From the NCBI GenBank assembly GCA_031431335.1, contig JANPDG010000294.1:1-26254 (forward strand): a stretch of 26,254 nucleotides of DNA, in the 5' to 3' direction. Origin of the DNA: JAAFIP01 sp031431335 (GTDB lineage: Bacteria > Pseudomonadota > Gammaproteobacteria > Burkholderiales > Burkholderiaceae_C). The notes under the pieces are model-generated. The model ran no database searches. It saw only the letters and a list, made by a program, of their open reading frames with translations, and had not been told where the DNA came from. Both the position numbers and the translations under genes were made by a program. Numbering within the stretch: position 1 is the stretch's first letter; each line of letters begins with the position of its first letter. Below are positions 7,471 to 15,876 of the stretch, piece after piece.

Positions 7471-7516
7471 TTTTCCGACGTGGATATTGGATAGTTTGCT
7501 ATTAATTTAATAGTAA
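7471..7516 (+). repeat. Dispersed repeat, copy A
   Basis: This copy begins TTTTCCGACGTGGATATTGG and continues into an AT-rich inverted repeat CTATTA-ATT-TAATAG. It lies in the 154-bp gap between the converging MTAP and ftsY genes, where it could act as a bidirectional RNA hairpin. Four related copies occur in the window. The rest of this gap holds nothing I can name. Confidence 0.8.
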
Positions 7517-7556
7517 ATAGTGTATCCTAATCCTCCTCACTAGGTGACTCTCGCAG

Positions 7557-8663
7557 CTATTGCAGCAGCGCTTGCGCAAACTCCAGTGCGTTGAAGGTTT
7601 CTAAATCTTCTAGCTTTTCGCCCACACCAATAAAGTAAATCCCCATGGGTCGCAGCGCAGGCTGTTGGGTGGCGCGTTCGCGTGCCCACAGCGCAATTGC
7701 CGCTATCACGCCGCCTTTGGCTGTGCCATCGAGCTTGGTGATGATCAGGCCGGTGACTTGCAGGGCTTCGTCAAACGCCTTGACTTGCGCGAGCGCGTTT
7801 TGACCCGTGTTGCCGTCTATGACCAGCAAAACCTCGTGCGGCGCTGTGCTGTCCGCTTTGGCAACCACACGCTTAATTTTTTTGATTTCCTCCATCAAAT
7901 GCAGCTGGGTGGGCAAACGGCCCGCCGTATCGACCATGACGACATCACGTCCGCGTGCTTTGCCAGCGCTGACAGCATCAAAGCTCACTGCCGCTGGGTC
8001 GCCACCGTCTTGGCTGATGATGTCTACGCTGTTGCGGTCAGCCCAAACGCCGAGCTGTTCGCGCGCCGCCGCCCGAAAGGTGTCTGCTGCGGCCAGTAAC
8101 ACACTGGCGCCAGAGTCTGATAGATGCTTGGTGAGCTTGCCTATCGAAGTGGTCTTGCCTGCGCCGTTGACACCTGCAATCATCATCACGGTGGGCTTGA
8201 ACTCGCCTATGGTCAAAGGTTTTTGCAGCGGCAGTAATAAGTCGGTAAATGCATCGGCCAGCAGGGCTTTGACCGCTGAAGGGTTGGTTGTTTTGCTGTC
8301 TTTGACTCTGCGCTTAAGATCGGCCAAAAGATGCTCGGTGGCCGCTACACCCGCGTCGCTCATGAGCAGTGCTGACTCCAGCTCTTCGTAAAGTGCGTCG
8401 TCAATTCGGGTACCAGTGAAGACCGTTGTGATGGAGCTGCCTGTTTTGCGCAAGCCATTTTTGAGCTTGGCAAGCCAGCCTTGCCGCTCTGGTGCAGGCG
8501 TGGCCGCAGCATGGGGGGCAACATGGGCCGCCACAGGCAGAGCAGTCGGCAAAGCAGGCGCGGTTGTCGGCAGGGTTGCAGGAGCAATAGCTGGTGCTGC
8601 AGGGGCATCCAAGACAGTTTGCGCAGGGATTTCAGGGGCTTTTTTACGAAAAAACGAGAACAT
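7557..8663 (-). CDS. ftsY: Signal recognition particle receptor FtsY
   Basis: This 368-residue SRP GTPase docks SRP-ribosome complexes at the inner membrane. MFSFFRKK is a membrane-touching N-terminus, residues about 9-60 are an Ala/Pro-rich linker, and the NG domain follows with G1 AGVNGAGKTT (163-172), DTFRAAA, DTAGR (245-249), TKLDG (309-313) and the closing GVGE. The start is ATG at 8663, matching the usual MFSFF opening; an in-frame GTG 21 bp upstream is less likely. No good ribosome site is seen. It diverges from an M16 peptidase gene with only 29 bp between start codons, and the acidic A domain of E. coli FtsY is replaced by the short Ala/Pro linker. Confidence 0.96.
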   Translation of the reverse strand: MFSFFRKKAPEIPAQTVLDAPAAPAIAPATLPTTAPALPTALPVAAHVAPHAAATPAPERQGWLAKLKNGLRKTGSSITTVFTGTRIDDALYEELESALLMSDAGVAATEHLLADLKRRVKDSKTTNPSAVKALLADAFTDLLLPLQKPLTIGEFKPTVMMIAGVNGAGKTTSIGKLTKHLSDSGASVLLAAADTFRAAAREQLGVWADRNSVDIISQDGGDPAAVSFDAVSAGKARGRDVVMVDTAGRLPTQLHLMEEIKKIKRVVAKADSTAPHEVLLVIDGNTGQNALAQVKAFDEALQVTGLIITKLDGTAKGGVIAAIALWARERATQQPALRPMGIYFIGVGEKLEDLETFNALEFAQALLQ

Positions 8664-8692
8664 TTGGTGGGTTTCTACAATCACACCATTCT

Positions 8693-10117
8693 ATGAAAAT
8701 ATTCAACATACTTTTATCTGCTGGTTTGGGCCTGGGTTGCATGGCCTTTGCCAGTGCCCAAACCGCCGCAAATCCGCCAGCCAACACCTCTACCGCCAGC
8801 CTGGCCAGCCAATTTATGCTGCCCAATGGCCTAACGGTCATCGTCAAGCCAGATCGGCGCGCGCCTACCGTGGTGCATATGCTGTGGCTGCGTGTGGGCG
8901 CGATGGACGAGGTGGACGGCACCAGCGGCGTGGCCCATGTACTCGAACATATGCTGTTCAAAGGCACCGATGTGCTCAAGCCGGGTGATTTTTCGCAAAA
9001 AGTGGCGGCACTGGGCGGGCGTGAAAATGCCTTCACCGCCCGCGACTACACGGGCTACTACCAGCAAATACCGTCCAATAAACTCGAAGAGGTGATGAAA
9101 CTCGAGGCCAATCGGTTTGCTAACAACCGCTGGCCAGACGAAGAATTTAAGAAAGAACTCGAAGTCGTCAAAGAAGAGCGCCGTTCGCGCACCGAGGACA
9201 ACCCACGCAGCCTGATGTGGGAGGCCATGAACGCAGTGATGTTTACGGCCTCGCCGTACCGCCGCCCGATCATTGGCTGGATGAGCGATCTCGATGCCAT
9301 GACACCCGACGACGCACGCCAGTTTTACCGCCAATGGTATGCACCCAATAACGCTGCCGTGGTGATTGCCGGTGACGTGGATGTCGCAAGTGCCAAGGCA
9401 CTGGTAGAAAAGCACTATGGCAGCCTTGCCACGCGCGCTGTGCCGCAGCGCAAACCCCGAACAGAGCCTGCGCAAAACGGCATTCGCCGTATGGAATTTA
9501 AAGCGCCTGCCGAGCAAGCCTATGTGAGCTTGGCTTTTAAAGTGCCGCAAATCTCCTCTCCTAGTGGCACTGATACCGACACCTTAGACGCTTACGCACT
9601 GATCGTGCTGTCTGCGGTGCTCGACGGCTACAGCGGCGCGCGCCTAGACCGCGCGCTCACGCAAGGCGAGGGCGCTGTGGCTGACAGCGTGGGGGCATAT
9701 TGCGGTTTATCGGGGCGTGGGCCGCAGATCTGCGCGCTCGATGGCGTGCCTGCCAAGGGCAAGACCACTGCCCAGCTAGAGACCGCGCTGCGCGCCCAAG
9801 TGGCCAAGGTAGCCGCAGACGGCGTGAGTGAAGCAGAGCTCAACCGGGTCAAAACGCAATGGGTCGCAGGGCAGGTGTACCAGCAAGACTCGGTGTTTTC
9901 TCAGGCGCGCTCGCTGGGGGCTAACTGGGCCACTGGGCTGGCCGTTGATGCAGATGAAGTGGTGATTGAGCGGTTGCGCAAGGTGACTGCAGCGCAAGTT
10001 AAAGATGTGGCGGCCAAGTATTTTGGTGACGATGCGCTGACCGTGGGCACGCTGATTCCGCAGCCTGTAGACCCTGCTCGCAAGCTGCGCAAACCCGCTG
10101 CTGGCGGACGCCATTGA
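8693..10117 (+). CDS. Secreted M16-family zinc peptidase (active subunit type)
   Basis: This 474-residue protein has a Sec signal peptide with likely cleavage after ASA (residues 20-22). The M16 inverted zinc motif is H82-V-L-E85-H86, and the third ligand is probably the Glu in VVKEERR (about 160). A second M16 half follows, ending in a basic tail. These are predicted periplasmic zinc peptidases of the PqqL/mitochondrial-processing-peptidase type. The following gene is a related protein without the zinc motif, so the two probably form a heterodimer, as in known bacterial M16B pairs. The start is ATG at 8693, immediately before the hydrophobic signal; a longer reading from 8594 lies antisense to ftsY and adds no family sequence. 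No Shine-Dalgarno is apparent. Confidence 0.92.
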   Translation: MKIFNILLSAGLGLGCMAFASAQTAANPPANTSTASLASQFMLPNGLTVIVKPDRRAPTVVHMLWLRVGAMDEVDGTSGVAHVLEHMLFKGTDVLKPGDFSQKVAALGGRENAFTARDYTGYYQQIPSNKLEEVMKLEANRFANNRWPDEEFKKELEVVKEERRSRTEDNPRSLMWEAMNAVMFTASPYRRPIIGWMSDLDAMTPDDARQFYRQWYAPNNAAVVIAGDVDVASAKALVEKHYGSLATRAVPQRKPRTEPAQNGIRRMEFKAPAEQAYVSLAFKVPQISSPSGTDTDTLDAYALIVLSAVLDGYSGARLDRALTQGEGAVADSVGAYCGLSGRGPQICALDGVPAKGKTTAQLETALRAQVAKVAADGVSEAELNRVKTQWVAGQVYQQDSVFSQARSLGANWATGLAVDADEVVIERLRKVTAAQVKDVAAKYFGDDALTVGTLIPQPVDPARKLRKPAAGGRH

Positions 10118-10133
10118 AGAGAAGGATTGCACC

Positions 10134-11474
10134 ATGAATACTACTAAATATATAGCTAACTTTCTAATCTCTGCGTCGGTAAACTGCTTATTTTTTACCT
10201 CATCGTGGGCTAACTTGCCGATAGAGAAACTGAGCCTGCCCAGCGGCGCGCAAGTGTATGTGGTGTCCAGCATGGGCATACCCATGGTGGACGTGCAGAT
10301 AGAGTTTGATGCCGGAGGCAGGCGCGACCCAGCGGGTATGGCCGGCTTGGCCAGTGCCGCCAGCAGCCAGCTCAGCAAGGGCGCTTTGGCGGTGCCGGGT
10401 CGGCCAGCGTTGGACGAAAACCAGCTTGGCGAGGCCTGGGCAGACTTGGGCGCCAGCTTTGGCGCGGGCGCAGGCGACGACCGCATGGGTTTTTCGCTAC
10501 GCTCTTTGACCTATCCTGATCTATTGCCCAAATCGGTGGCTTTGGCCGCGCAGCAAATGGCCGCACCTGCTTTTTCTAACCCGCTGTGGCAGCGCGATGC
10601 ACAGCGCCTGAGCGCCAGCCTCAAAGAGGCCGATACCAGGCCCGCTACGATTGCCAACCGGCGGTTTAATGCCGCTGTGTATGGCATGCACCCCTACGGC
10701 AATGAGCTGACCCAGGACAGCCTGCAGCGGATCACTACCGATGCCATGCGCAATTTTTATACAACCCATGTGCGCGCATGCCGCGCCAAGGTGAGCATCG
10801 TGGGCGCTGTGACCAAAGAGCAAGCGATGCAAATAGCCACCCAGCTGTTAGCAGGTTTACCACAAAGCGGCTGCGACTCGCTGCCTGCGGTAGCTGAGGT
10901 GCAGTCATTGACGGCTGCGCTGAATGTGACGGTGCCATTTGATTCTGCACAAGCCCATGTGATGCTGGGCCAGCCGGGTTACAAGCGCAGCGACCCTGAT
11001 TTTTTTGCGCTGCTCGTGGGTAACCATATTTTGGGTGGTGGCGGCTTTACCTCGCGCCTCACACGGGAGGTGCGTGAAAAGCGCGGTTTGAGCTACAGCG
11101 TGTACAGCTACTTTAGCCCCGGCTTGCATGCGGGGGCGTTTGCTATTGGACTGCAAACTCGACCTGACCAAGCCGCGCAAGCCGTGCAGGTCTCGCGCGA
11201 AGTGCTGACCAGCTATGTGGCCACAGGCCCCACTGCAGACGAATTACAAGCGGCCAAAGACAACCTGATTGGCGGATTTGCGCTGCGTATTGACTCGAAT
11301 AAAAAACTGCTGGACAACGTGGCCAATATTGCCTGGCTCGATCTGCCTTTGGACTATTTGCAGGGCTGGACGCAGCAGGTTGCCAAAATCACGCAAGCGG
11401 ATATTCAGGCGGCGCTGCAGCGCAAGCTGCAGCCTGCAGCGATGGTGACCGTGGTGGTGGGGGGCGCGAATTGA
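10134..11474 (+). CDS. M16-family peptidase-like protein, zinc motif absent (partner subunit)
   Basis: This 446-residue M16 homologue lacks HxxEH: the equivalent stretch reads GMAGLASAASSQL. It keeps the C-terminal-half features, including GGGGFTSRLTREVREKRGLSYSVYSYFSPG, the Arg/Tyr region typical of the non-catalytic subunit that helps substrate binding. The start is ATG at 10134 with an AAGGA site 7 bp upstream, 16 bp after the active subunit gene. The N-terminus to about residue 26 is a signal peptide (cleavage plausible after SSWA). Its coding DNA (10141-10183) matches the dispersed repeat of this window in reverse orientation, so the export signal seems to derive from a repeat insertion. 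Confidence 0.9.
   Translation: MNTTKYIANFLISASVNCLFFTSSWANLPIEKLSLPSGAQVYVVSSMGIPMVDVQIEFDAGGRRDPAGMAGLASAASSQLSKGALAVPGRPALDENQLGEAWADLGASFGAGAGDDRMGFSLRSLTYPDLLPKSVALAAQQMAAPAFSNPLWQRDAQRLSASLKEADTRPATIANRRFNAAVYGMHPYGNELTQDSLQRITTDAMRNFYTTHVRACRAKVSIVGAVTKEQAMQIATQLLAGLPQSGCDSLPAVAEVQSLTAALNVTVPFDSAQAHVMLGQPGYKRSDPDFFALLVGNHILGGGGFTSRLTREVREKRGLSYSVYSYFSPGLHAGAFAIGLQTRPDQAAQAVQVSREVLTSYVATGPTADELQAAKDNLIGGFALRIDSNKKLLDNVANIAWLDLPLDYLQGWTQQVAKITQADIQAALQRKLQPAAMVTVVVGGAN
10141..10183 (-). repeat. Dispersed repeat, copy E (diverged, inside coding sequence)
   Basis: Read on the plus strand, TATAGCTAAC ... GCGTCGGTAAAC aligns without gaps to copies C and D. By hand count about 30 of 38-39 positions agree. 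It starts four codons after the ATG of the second M16 gene and is translated as the signal peptide core. It is the most diverged of the five copies and the palindrome is weak. Confidence 0.7.
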
Positions 11475-12064
11475 AAGCGCCTAAATCAAAAGCTACCAGT
11501 CCCGCACGCCTAGCAGCAGGCGAAATCCGCATTATTGGCGGACTATGGAAGCGCACCAAACTGCCTGTGGCCAATCTGCCAGGTCTGCGCCCCACACCCG
11601 ACCGTGTGCGTGAGACGCTGTTTAACTGGCTGGGCCAAGATATGGCCGGTTTGCGCTGCGTTGACGCATTCGCGGGTACAGGCGCACTGGGGCTAGAGGC
11701 AGCATCGCGCGGCGCAGCAGATGTCCTGTTGATCGAATCAGACGCCAAGCTGTTTGCCCAGCTAGGCACGACCAAATCCAAGCTTAAGGCAGATATGGTG
11801 CGCCTGCAGCGCGGCGATGGCATTGCGGTGCTGCAGGCATTGCCCAAAGGTAGTGTTGATGTCGTGTTTATCGACCCGCCGTTTGATGCACCTATTTTTG
11901 ACAAAGCGATTCAAGCAGCAGCCCATGCCGCATCAAGCCAAGGTGCTATTTATTTAGAAGCACCCAAGCCTTGGACGAATGATGACTTAGTAGCATTTGG
12001 CCTGCGCGTAGAGCGCCACGGCAAGGCGGGCATGGTGCACTACCACCTGCTTCAAGCGCTTTAG
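11471..12064 (+). CDS. rsmD: 16S rRNA (guanine(966)-N2)-methyltransferase RsmD
   Basis: This 197-residue SAM-dependent rRNA methyltransferase acts on the small subunit. It shows RIIGGLWKRTKLPV, RPTPDRVRETLFNWL, the SAM-binding DAFAGTGALGLEAASRG (65-81), and the catalytic DPPF at 135-138. The start is TTG at 11471, and TTGA overlaps the stop of the M16 gene; a G-rich stretch upstream can serve as ribosome site and no ATG lies before the core domain. Its stop overlaps the stop of the convergent recN by 3 bp, so no room exists for a separate terminator. Confidence 0.95.
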   Translation: MKAPKSKATSPARLAAGEIRIIGGLWKRTKLPVANLPGLRPTPDRVRETLFNWLGQDMAGLRCVDAFAGTGALGLEAASRGAADVLLIESDAKLFAQLGTTKSKLKADMVRLQRGDGIAVLQALPKGSVDVVFIDPPFDAPIFDKAIQAAAHAASSQGAIYLEAPKPWTNDDLVAFGLRVERHGKAGMVHYHLLQAL

Positions 12065-13713
12065 TTGGTTTGGCCCAGCATTTCTTTGGCATGTGCAAGC
12101 GTCGTACCGGAGAGTTTTTCTCCGCCGAGCATGCGGCCGATTTCAGCAACCCGTTGTTCACCGCTGATGGCGCGAACCTCGCTGGCAGTTTGCTTGAGCT
12201 TAAGCTGCTTAGACACCAATAAATGATGGTCCGCGCAGGCTGCCACTTGGGGCAGGTGCGTCACTGCCATGACTTGGCGATCCATACCCAGTTGTTTCAT
12301 CAGTCGCCCCACGGTTTCGGCTACCGCGCCGCCCACGCCAGAGTCCACTTCGTCAAAAATCAGGGTCTGGGCTTTGCCCAGCTGGCTGGTGGTCACAGCA
12401 ATGGCCAGCGCGATGCGCGAGAGCTCACCGCCCGAGGCTACTTTACCCACAGGGCGCGGCGTGCTGCCCGAGTGGCCCGCTACCAAAAATTCGATGTTCT
12501 CCAAGCCGTGGGCTGCAATCTCAGTCAGCGGCGCGAGCGCCACTTCAAACTTGCCGCCCTGCATGCCCAGCCCTTGCATGGCTTGGGTGATGGCAGTGCT
12601 CAGCAGGGGCGCTGCTTTGCGGCGCTGGGCAGTGAGAGTTTTGCACGCAGTGGTCAGGGCTGCAAGGGATGCACGTTCGGCCGCTTCTAATGCAGCGATA
12701 TTGCTGGCGGCATCGAGCTGGGTCAGGTCAGCCTTCCACTGCGTGAGCAGGTCAAACAGCTCGCTAGGGCTGCGTTTGTAGCGGCGCGAGAGCGACATCC
12801 ACAACGTCATGCGCTCGTCGAGTTGCGTTAAGCGCTGTGGGTCAGGCCCGGTGCTGCGCGTGTAGGCATGCAGGCTGTGCACCACGTCTTCCACTTGTGC
12901 CAAGCTTTGCGTCAACAGCTCAGCAAAGCCTTTAAATTCTGCGGCGTGCTGCTCTTGGTCTTGTAGCCATTGCTGGGCTTTGGCTATTTGCCCTGTGGCA
13001 CCGTGCTCATCGCCCTCTAAGGCCTCGAGTGCTTTGTGTGCAGCATCTAGCAGCGCCTGCGCATTGGCCAGCGTGCCGTGTTCAGCGTTCAAGCTGACCC
13101 ATTCGCCCTGCGCGGGAGACAGCTTGGCCAGCTCGCTGATTTGCCAGGTTAAACGCTCGCGCTCGGTGTCTAAGCTTTGCTGTGCGGCGCGGGCATCAGT
13201 TAGTGATTTGAGAGACGCTTTCCAAACGGCATAGGCACTGCCCACGTCTTTGCTGCTGATCTTGCCGTAGGCGTCTAGCAGGCCGCGCACTTCGTCTGTG
13301 CGCGTGAGTGCAGCCCAAGCATGCTGGCCATGAATGTCTACCAAGTGGTCAGCCACTTCGCGCAGCTGACCTACGGTGGCTGCGCTGCCGTTGATCCAAG
13401 CGCGGCTTTTGCCCTGGGCATCTACCGTGCGGCGGATTAAAAGCAAGTCACCCTCGGTGCCAAACCCCGCCTCACTGAGCCAGCCACCTAGCCAACTCGG
13501 CGTGTCAAATTCGGCGCTGATCTCAGCGCGGGCAGCGCCCTCGCGCACCACGCCTGCATCTGCGCGGCTGCCCAGCACCAGCTGCAGCGCATCAATCAGG
13601 ATAGATTTCCCCGCACCCGTCTCGCCGGTGAGCACGGTAAAGCCAGAGGCCAGCTCTAGCTCTAGCTCGTGCACGATCACAAAGTCACGCAAATTCATTC
13701 TTCGCAGCGCCAC
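12061..13713 (-). CDS. recN: DNA repair protein RecN
   Basis: This 550-residue SMC-like ATPase acts in double-strand break repair. Walker A GETGAGKS is at residues 30-37, a central coiled-coil-rich region spans about 150-370, and the C-terminal ATPase half has SGGELSRIALA and FDEVDSGVGG. The start is GTG at 13713, giving MALRRMNLRDFVIV, which matches the family LRR..I.NFVIV opening; GGGAGGGG lies just upstream. The ATG at 13698 would cut the conserved LRR and has no ribosome site. It begins 2 bp after the nadK stop, so the two are co-transcribed. No SOS box was recognised immediately upstream. Confidence 0.97.
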   Translation of the reverse strand: MALRRMNLRDFVIVHELELELASGFTVLTGETGAGKSILIDALQLVLGSRADAGVVREGAARAEISAEFDTPSWLGGWLSEAGFGTEGDLLLIRRTVDAQGKSRAWINGSAATVGQLREVADHLVDIHGQHAWAALTRTDEVRGLLDAYGKISSKDVGSAYAVWKASLKSLTDARAAQQSLDTERERLTWQISELAKLSPAQGEWVSLNAEHGTLANAQALLDAAHKALEALEGDEHGATGQIAKAQQWLQDQEQHAAEFKGFAELLTQSLAQVEDVVHSLHAYTRSTGPDPQRLTQLDERMTLWMSLSRRYKRSPSELFDLLTQWKADLTQLDAASNIAALEAAERASLAALTTACKTLTAQRRKAAPLLSTAITQAMQGLGMQGGKFEVALAPLTEIAAHGLENIEFLVAGHSGSTPRPVGKVASGGELSRIALAIAVTTSQLGKAQTLIFDEVDSGVGGAVAETVGRLMKQLGMDRQVMAVTHLPQVAACADHHLLVSKQLKLKQTASEVRAISGEQRVAEIGRMLGGEKLSGTTLAHAKEMLGQTN

Positions 13714-13715
13714 GT

Positions 13716-14612
13716 CTACACCCCTCCCTCATTCCAATGCAGCTTTTTGCGCAGGGTGTCGAAATAGCTCCAACCCATCGGATGCAAAAAGCGCACGCTG
13801 TGCTGCGAGCGGCGCACCATGATGCGGTCGCCGTGCAGCAGTGATGCCAAAGACTGCATATCAAAATTAGCACTCGCGTCGCGCCCTGCCACAATTTCTA
13901 TCGCAATCTGCGCTGTGTCGGCCAACACCAATGGCCGGTTGGACAGATTGTGCGGCGCAATCGGCACCATCACCCAGCCAGCAATCGAGGGGTGCAAAAT
14001 CGGCCCGCCCGCTGACATTGAATACGCAGTCGAGCCGGTAGGCGAGGCAATAATCAAGCCGTCAGCCCGCTGGTTGGCCACAAAACGCCCATCTACTTCC
14101 ACCCGCAGCTCCACCATGCCCGCAGTGGCCCCGCGGTTGACCACCACATCGTTCATGGCCAGCGCGTCAAACACGCAGCGCCCATCGCGCATCACTTGGC
14201 CGTGCATCAGGCTGCGCCGGTCTTCGGTGTATTCGCCTTTGAGCATAGGCTCAAGTGCAGATTGGTAGCTGTCCAGCGATATATCGGTAATGAAGCCTAA
14301 GCGCCCCTGGTTAATGCCAATCAGCGGTACGCCAAAGCGCGCTAGTTGCCTACCGATGCCCAGCATGGTGCCGTCGCCCCCCACCACCAAGCCCACATCG
14401 CATTGCGCGCCAATGCCATTGACATCTAAGCTGGGGTAATGGTTAATACCGGTGTAGTCGGCAGTGTCTTTCTCTAGCGCAACCTCGAGGCCAGATTTTT
14501 CCAAGTAACGTGCAATGTCCAGCAAAATCTCGCGCGCGCCGGGGCCGCTGCTGGCGTGGTATTTGCCAATCAGGGCGATGTGGCGAAAATGCGAGGCTTT
14601 GGGCGAAGACAT
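13716..14612 (-). CDS. nadK: NAD kinase
   Basis: This 298-residue enzyme phosphorylates NAD to NADP in the cytosol. Visible motifs are GGDGTML (78-84), GINQGRLGF, the NDVVVNRG block and SPTGSTAYSMSAGGPI, all in family order. Length matches proteobacterial NadK. The start ATG lies in an AT-rich stretch with no clear Shine-Dalgarno, 51 bp from the divergent hrcA start. The nadK-recN arrangement is common in betaproteobacteria. Confidence 0.97.
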   Translation of the reverse strand: MSSPKASHFRHIALIGKYHASSGPGAREILLDIARYLEKSGLEVALEKDTADYTGINHYPSLDVNGIGAQCDVGLVVGGDGTMLGIGRQLARFGVPLIGINQGRLGFITDISLDSYQSALEPMLKGEYTEDRRSLMHGQVMRDGRCVFDALAMNDVVVNRGATAGMVELRVEVDGRFVANQRADGLIIASPTGSTAYSMSAGGPILHPSIAGWVMVPIAPHNLSNRPLVLADTAQIAIEIVAGRDASANFDMQSLASLLHGDRIMVRRSQHSVRFLHPMGWSYFDTLRKKLHWNEGGV

Positions 14613-14663
14613 TTATAAATTACAACATTAAAATGACCATAAATATGCAGCACCCCCAATTTC

Positions 14664-15668
14664 ATGCTCGATGACCGCGCCAAGCTGTTGCTAAAAGCGC
14701 TTGTCGAGCGCTATATCGCCGACGGCCAGCCCATTGGCTCGCGCACGCTCTCGCGCGCCTCGGGCCTAGACTTGTCGCCCGCCACCATCCGCAATGTGAT
14801 GAGCGACCTGGAGGAGCTGGGGCTGATCGCCTCACCCCACACCTCGGCAGGGCGCATCCCCACGGCGCGCGGCTACCGCCTGTTTGTAGACACCATGCTC
14901 ACCGCTAACCGCCACGAGTTTGCCTCGCCCACGCTGGCCGCTGAGCAGCCGCAAAAGGTCATTACCAATGCCGCGCAGCTCTTGTCTAACCTGTCGCAGT
15001 TTGTGGGCGTGGTAATGGCACCGCGCCGCAGCTCGGTGTTTCGGCAGATTGAGTTCATGCGCCTGTCTGAAAAACGCATTTTGGTCATCATCGTTGCGCC
15101 CGATGGCGATGTACAAAACCGTGTGATTTTTACCGAGAGCGACTACACCCAGAGCCAGCTGATCGAGGCCAGCAACTTTATTACCACCCACTACGCCGGG
15201 CTGGCCATCGAGCAGGTGCGCGAAAAGCTCAAAAACGAGATTGAGCAGCTGCGCAGCGAAATAGCCATCCTGATGCAAGCGGCGGTGCAAGTCAGCAGTG
15301 ACGCCATGGGTCAGGGCGACGGCGAAGTGGTGATCTCGGGCGAGCGCAACCTGCTGGCGGTGAGCGACTTTTCAACCGATATGGGCCAACTGCGCCGCGC
15401 GTTTGATCTGTTCGAGCAAAAAGCCCAAATCATGCGCCTGCTCGATGTGTCCAGCCAAGCCGAAGGCGTGCGCATCTACATTGGCGGTGAGAGTCACATT
15501 GTGCCGTTTGAAGAGCTGTCTGTGGTCAGCGCGCCCTATGAGGTGGACGGACAGATTGTCGGCACACTCGGCGTCATAGGCCCCACCCGCATGGCCTATG
15601 ACCGCATGATTCAAATTGTGGACATAACCTCTAAGCTGGTGAGCAATGCGCTCAGTCACCACAAATAG
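14664..15668 (+). CDS. hrcA: Heat-inducible transcription repressor HrcA
   Basis: This 334-residue repressor binds CIRCE operators of groE/dnaK-type heat-shock genes. The N-terminal winged helix includes GQPIGSRTLSR, LSPATIRNVMSDLEELGLI and SPHTSAGRIPT; the central and C-terminal parts carry the HrcA dimerisation region, ending with the IGPTRMAYDRMIQIVD block. The start ATG begins the conserved LDDRAKLLLKALVERYI. No CIRCE inverted repeat (TTAGCACTC/GAGTGCTAA) is seen in the 51 bp before it, so autoregulation is not evident here. A 9-codon reading frame (14645-14674) overlaps the start; I do not call it. Confidence 0.97.
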   Translation: MLDDRAKLLLKALVERYIADGQPIGSRTLSRASGLDLSPATIRNVMSDLEELGLIASPHTSAGRIPTARGYRLFVDTMLTANRHEFASPTLAAEQPQKVITNAAQLLSNLSQFVGVVMAPRRSSVFRQIEFMRLSEKRILVIIVAPDGDVQNRVIFTESDYTQSQLIEASNFITTHYAGLAIEQVREKLKNEIEQLRSEIAILMQAAVQVSSDAMGQGDGEVVISGERNLLAVSDFSTDMGQLRRAFDLFEQKAQIMRLLDVSSQAEGVRIYIGGESHIVPFEELSVVSAPYEVDGQIVGTLGVIGPTRMAYDRMIQIVDITSKLVSNALSHHK

Positions 15669-15681
15669 CGAGCCAAAACGC

Positions 15682-15690
15682 TGCTATAAT
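15682..15690 (+). promoter_or_regulatory. Extended -10 promoter element of tRNA-Arg
   Basis: TGCTATAAT is a perfect sigma70 extended -10 (TGn plus TATAAT), 10 bp before the mature tRNA 5' end. No good -35 is visible at 16-18 bp, which an extended -10 can tolerate. It lies just after the hrcA stop. Confidence 0.7.
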
Positions 15691-15700
15691 TCAAGGCTTC

Positions 15701-15777
15701 GCGGCTGTAGCTCAGTTGGATAGAGTACTTGGCTACGAACCAAGGGGTCGTGGGTTCAATTCCTGCCAGCCGCACCA
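15701..15777 (+). tRNA. tRNA-Arg (anticodon ACG)
   Basis: The 77-nt cloverleaf has acceptor stem GCGGCTG/CAGCCGC, D-arm GCTCAGTTGGATAGAGT, anticodon stem CTTGG/CCAAG with loop CTACGAA (anticodon ACG, A34 presumably deaminated to inosine), T-arm with GGTTCAATTC, discriminator A and an encoded CCA. It reads arginine CGN codons. Its own promoter and terminator flank it. Confidence 0.97.
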
Positions 15778-15783
15778 AAAATG

Positions 15784-15815
15784 AAAAGCCTGCAACGTTA
15801 AGTTGCAGGCTTTTT
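15784..15815 (+). terminator. Rho-independent terminator after tRNA-Arg
   Basis: AAAAGCCTGCAAC and GTTGCAGGCTTTT form a perfect 13-bp stem with loop GTTAA, ending in a T run. It sits 6 bp after the tRNA CCA end, so it closes the tRNA transcript. The A-rich left arm means it may also work from the other strand. Confidence 0.9.
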
Positions 15816-15876
15816 CATTGGGCAATCGGCTTTAAGCATCCGCCGCGTTTTGTAAACTCATTTGTTACCATGGGCT

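Noticed and set aside
8831..9550. Open frame of 239 codons antisense to the first M16 gene
   Set aside because: It mirrors the codon structure of a clearly real peptidase gene, has no recognisable domain and no ribosome site.
9776..10486. Open frame of 236 codons antisense across the M16 junction
   Set aside because: It spans two well-supported genes on the opposite strand and encodes nothing recognisable.
14613..14663. CIRCE operator upstream of hrcA
   Set aside because: I looked for TTAGCACTC/GAGTGCTAA-type arms and found none in the gap.
14645..14674. Nine-codon upstream frame overlapping the hrcA start
   Set aside because: It has no ribosome site and such short frames are expected by chance.
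15701..15777. tRNA-Arg as an integration site
   Set aside because: No integrase, and no repeated tRNA 3' end is visible elsewhere in the window.
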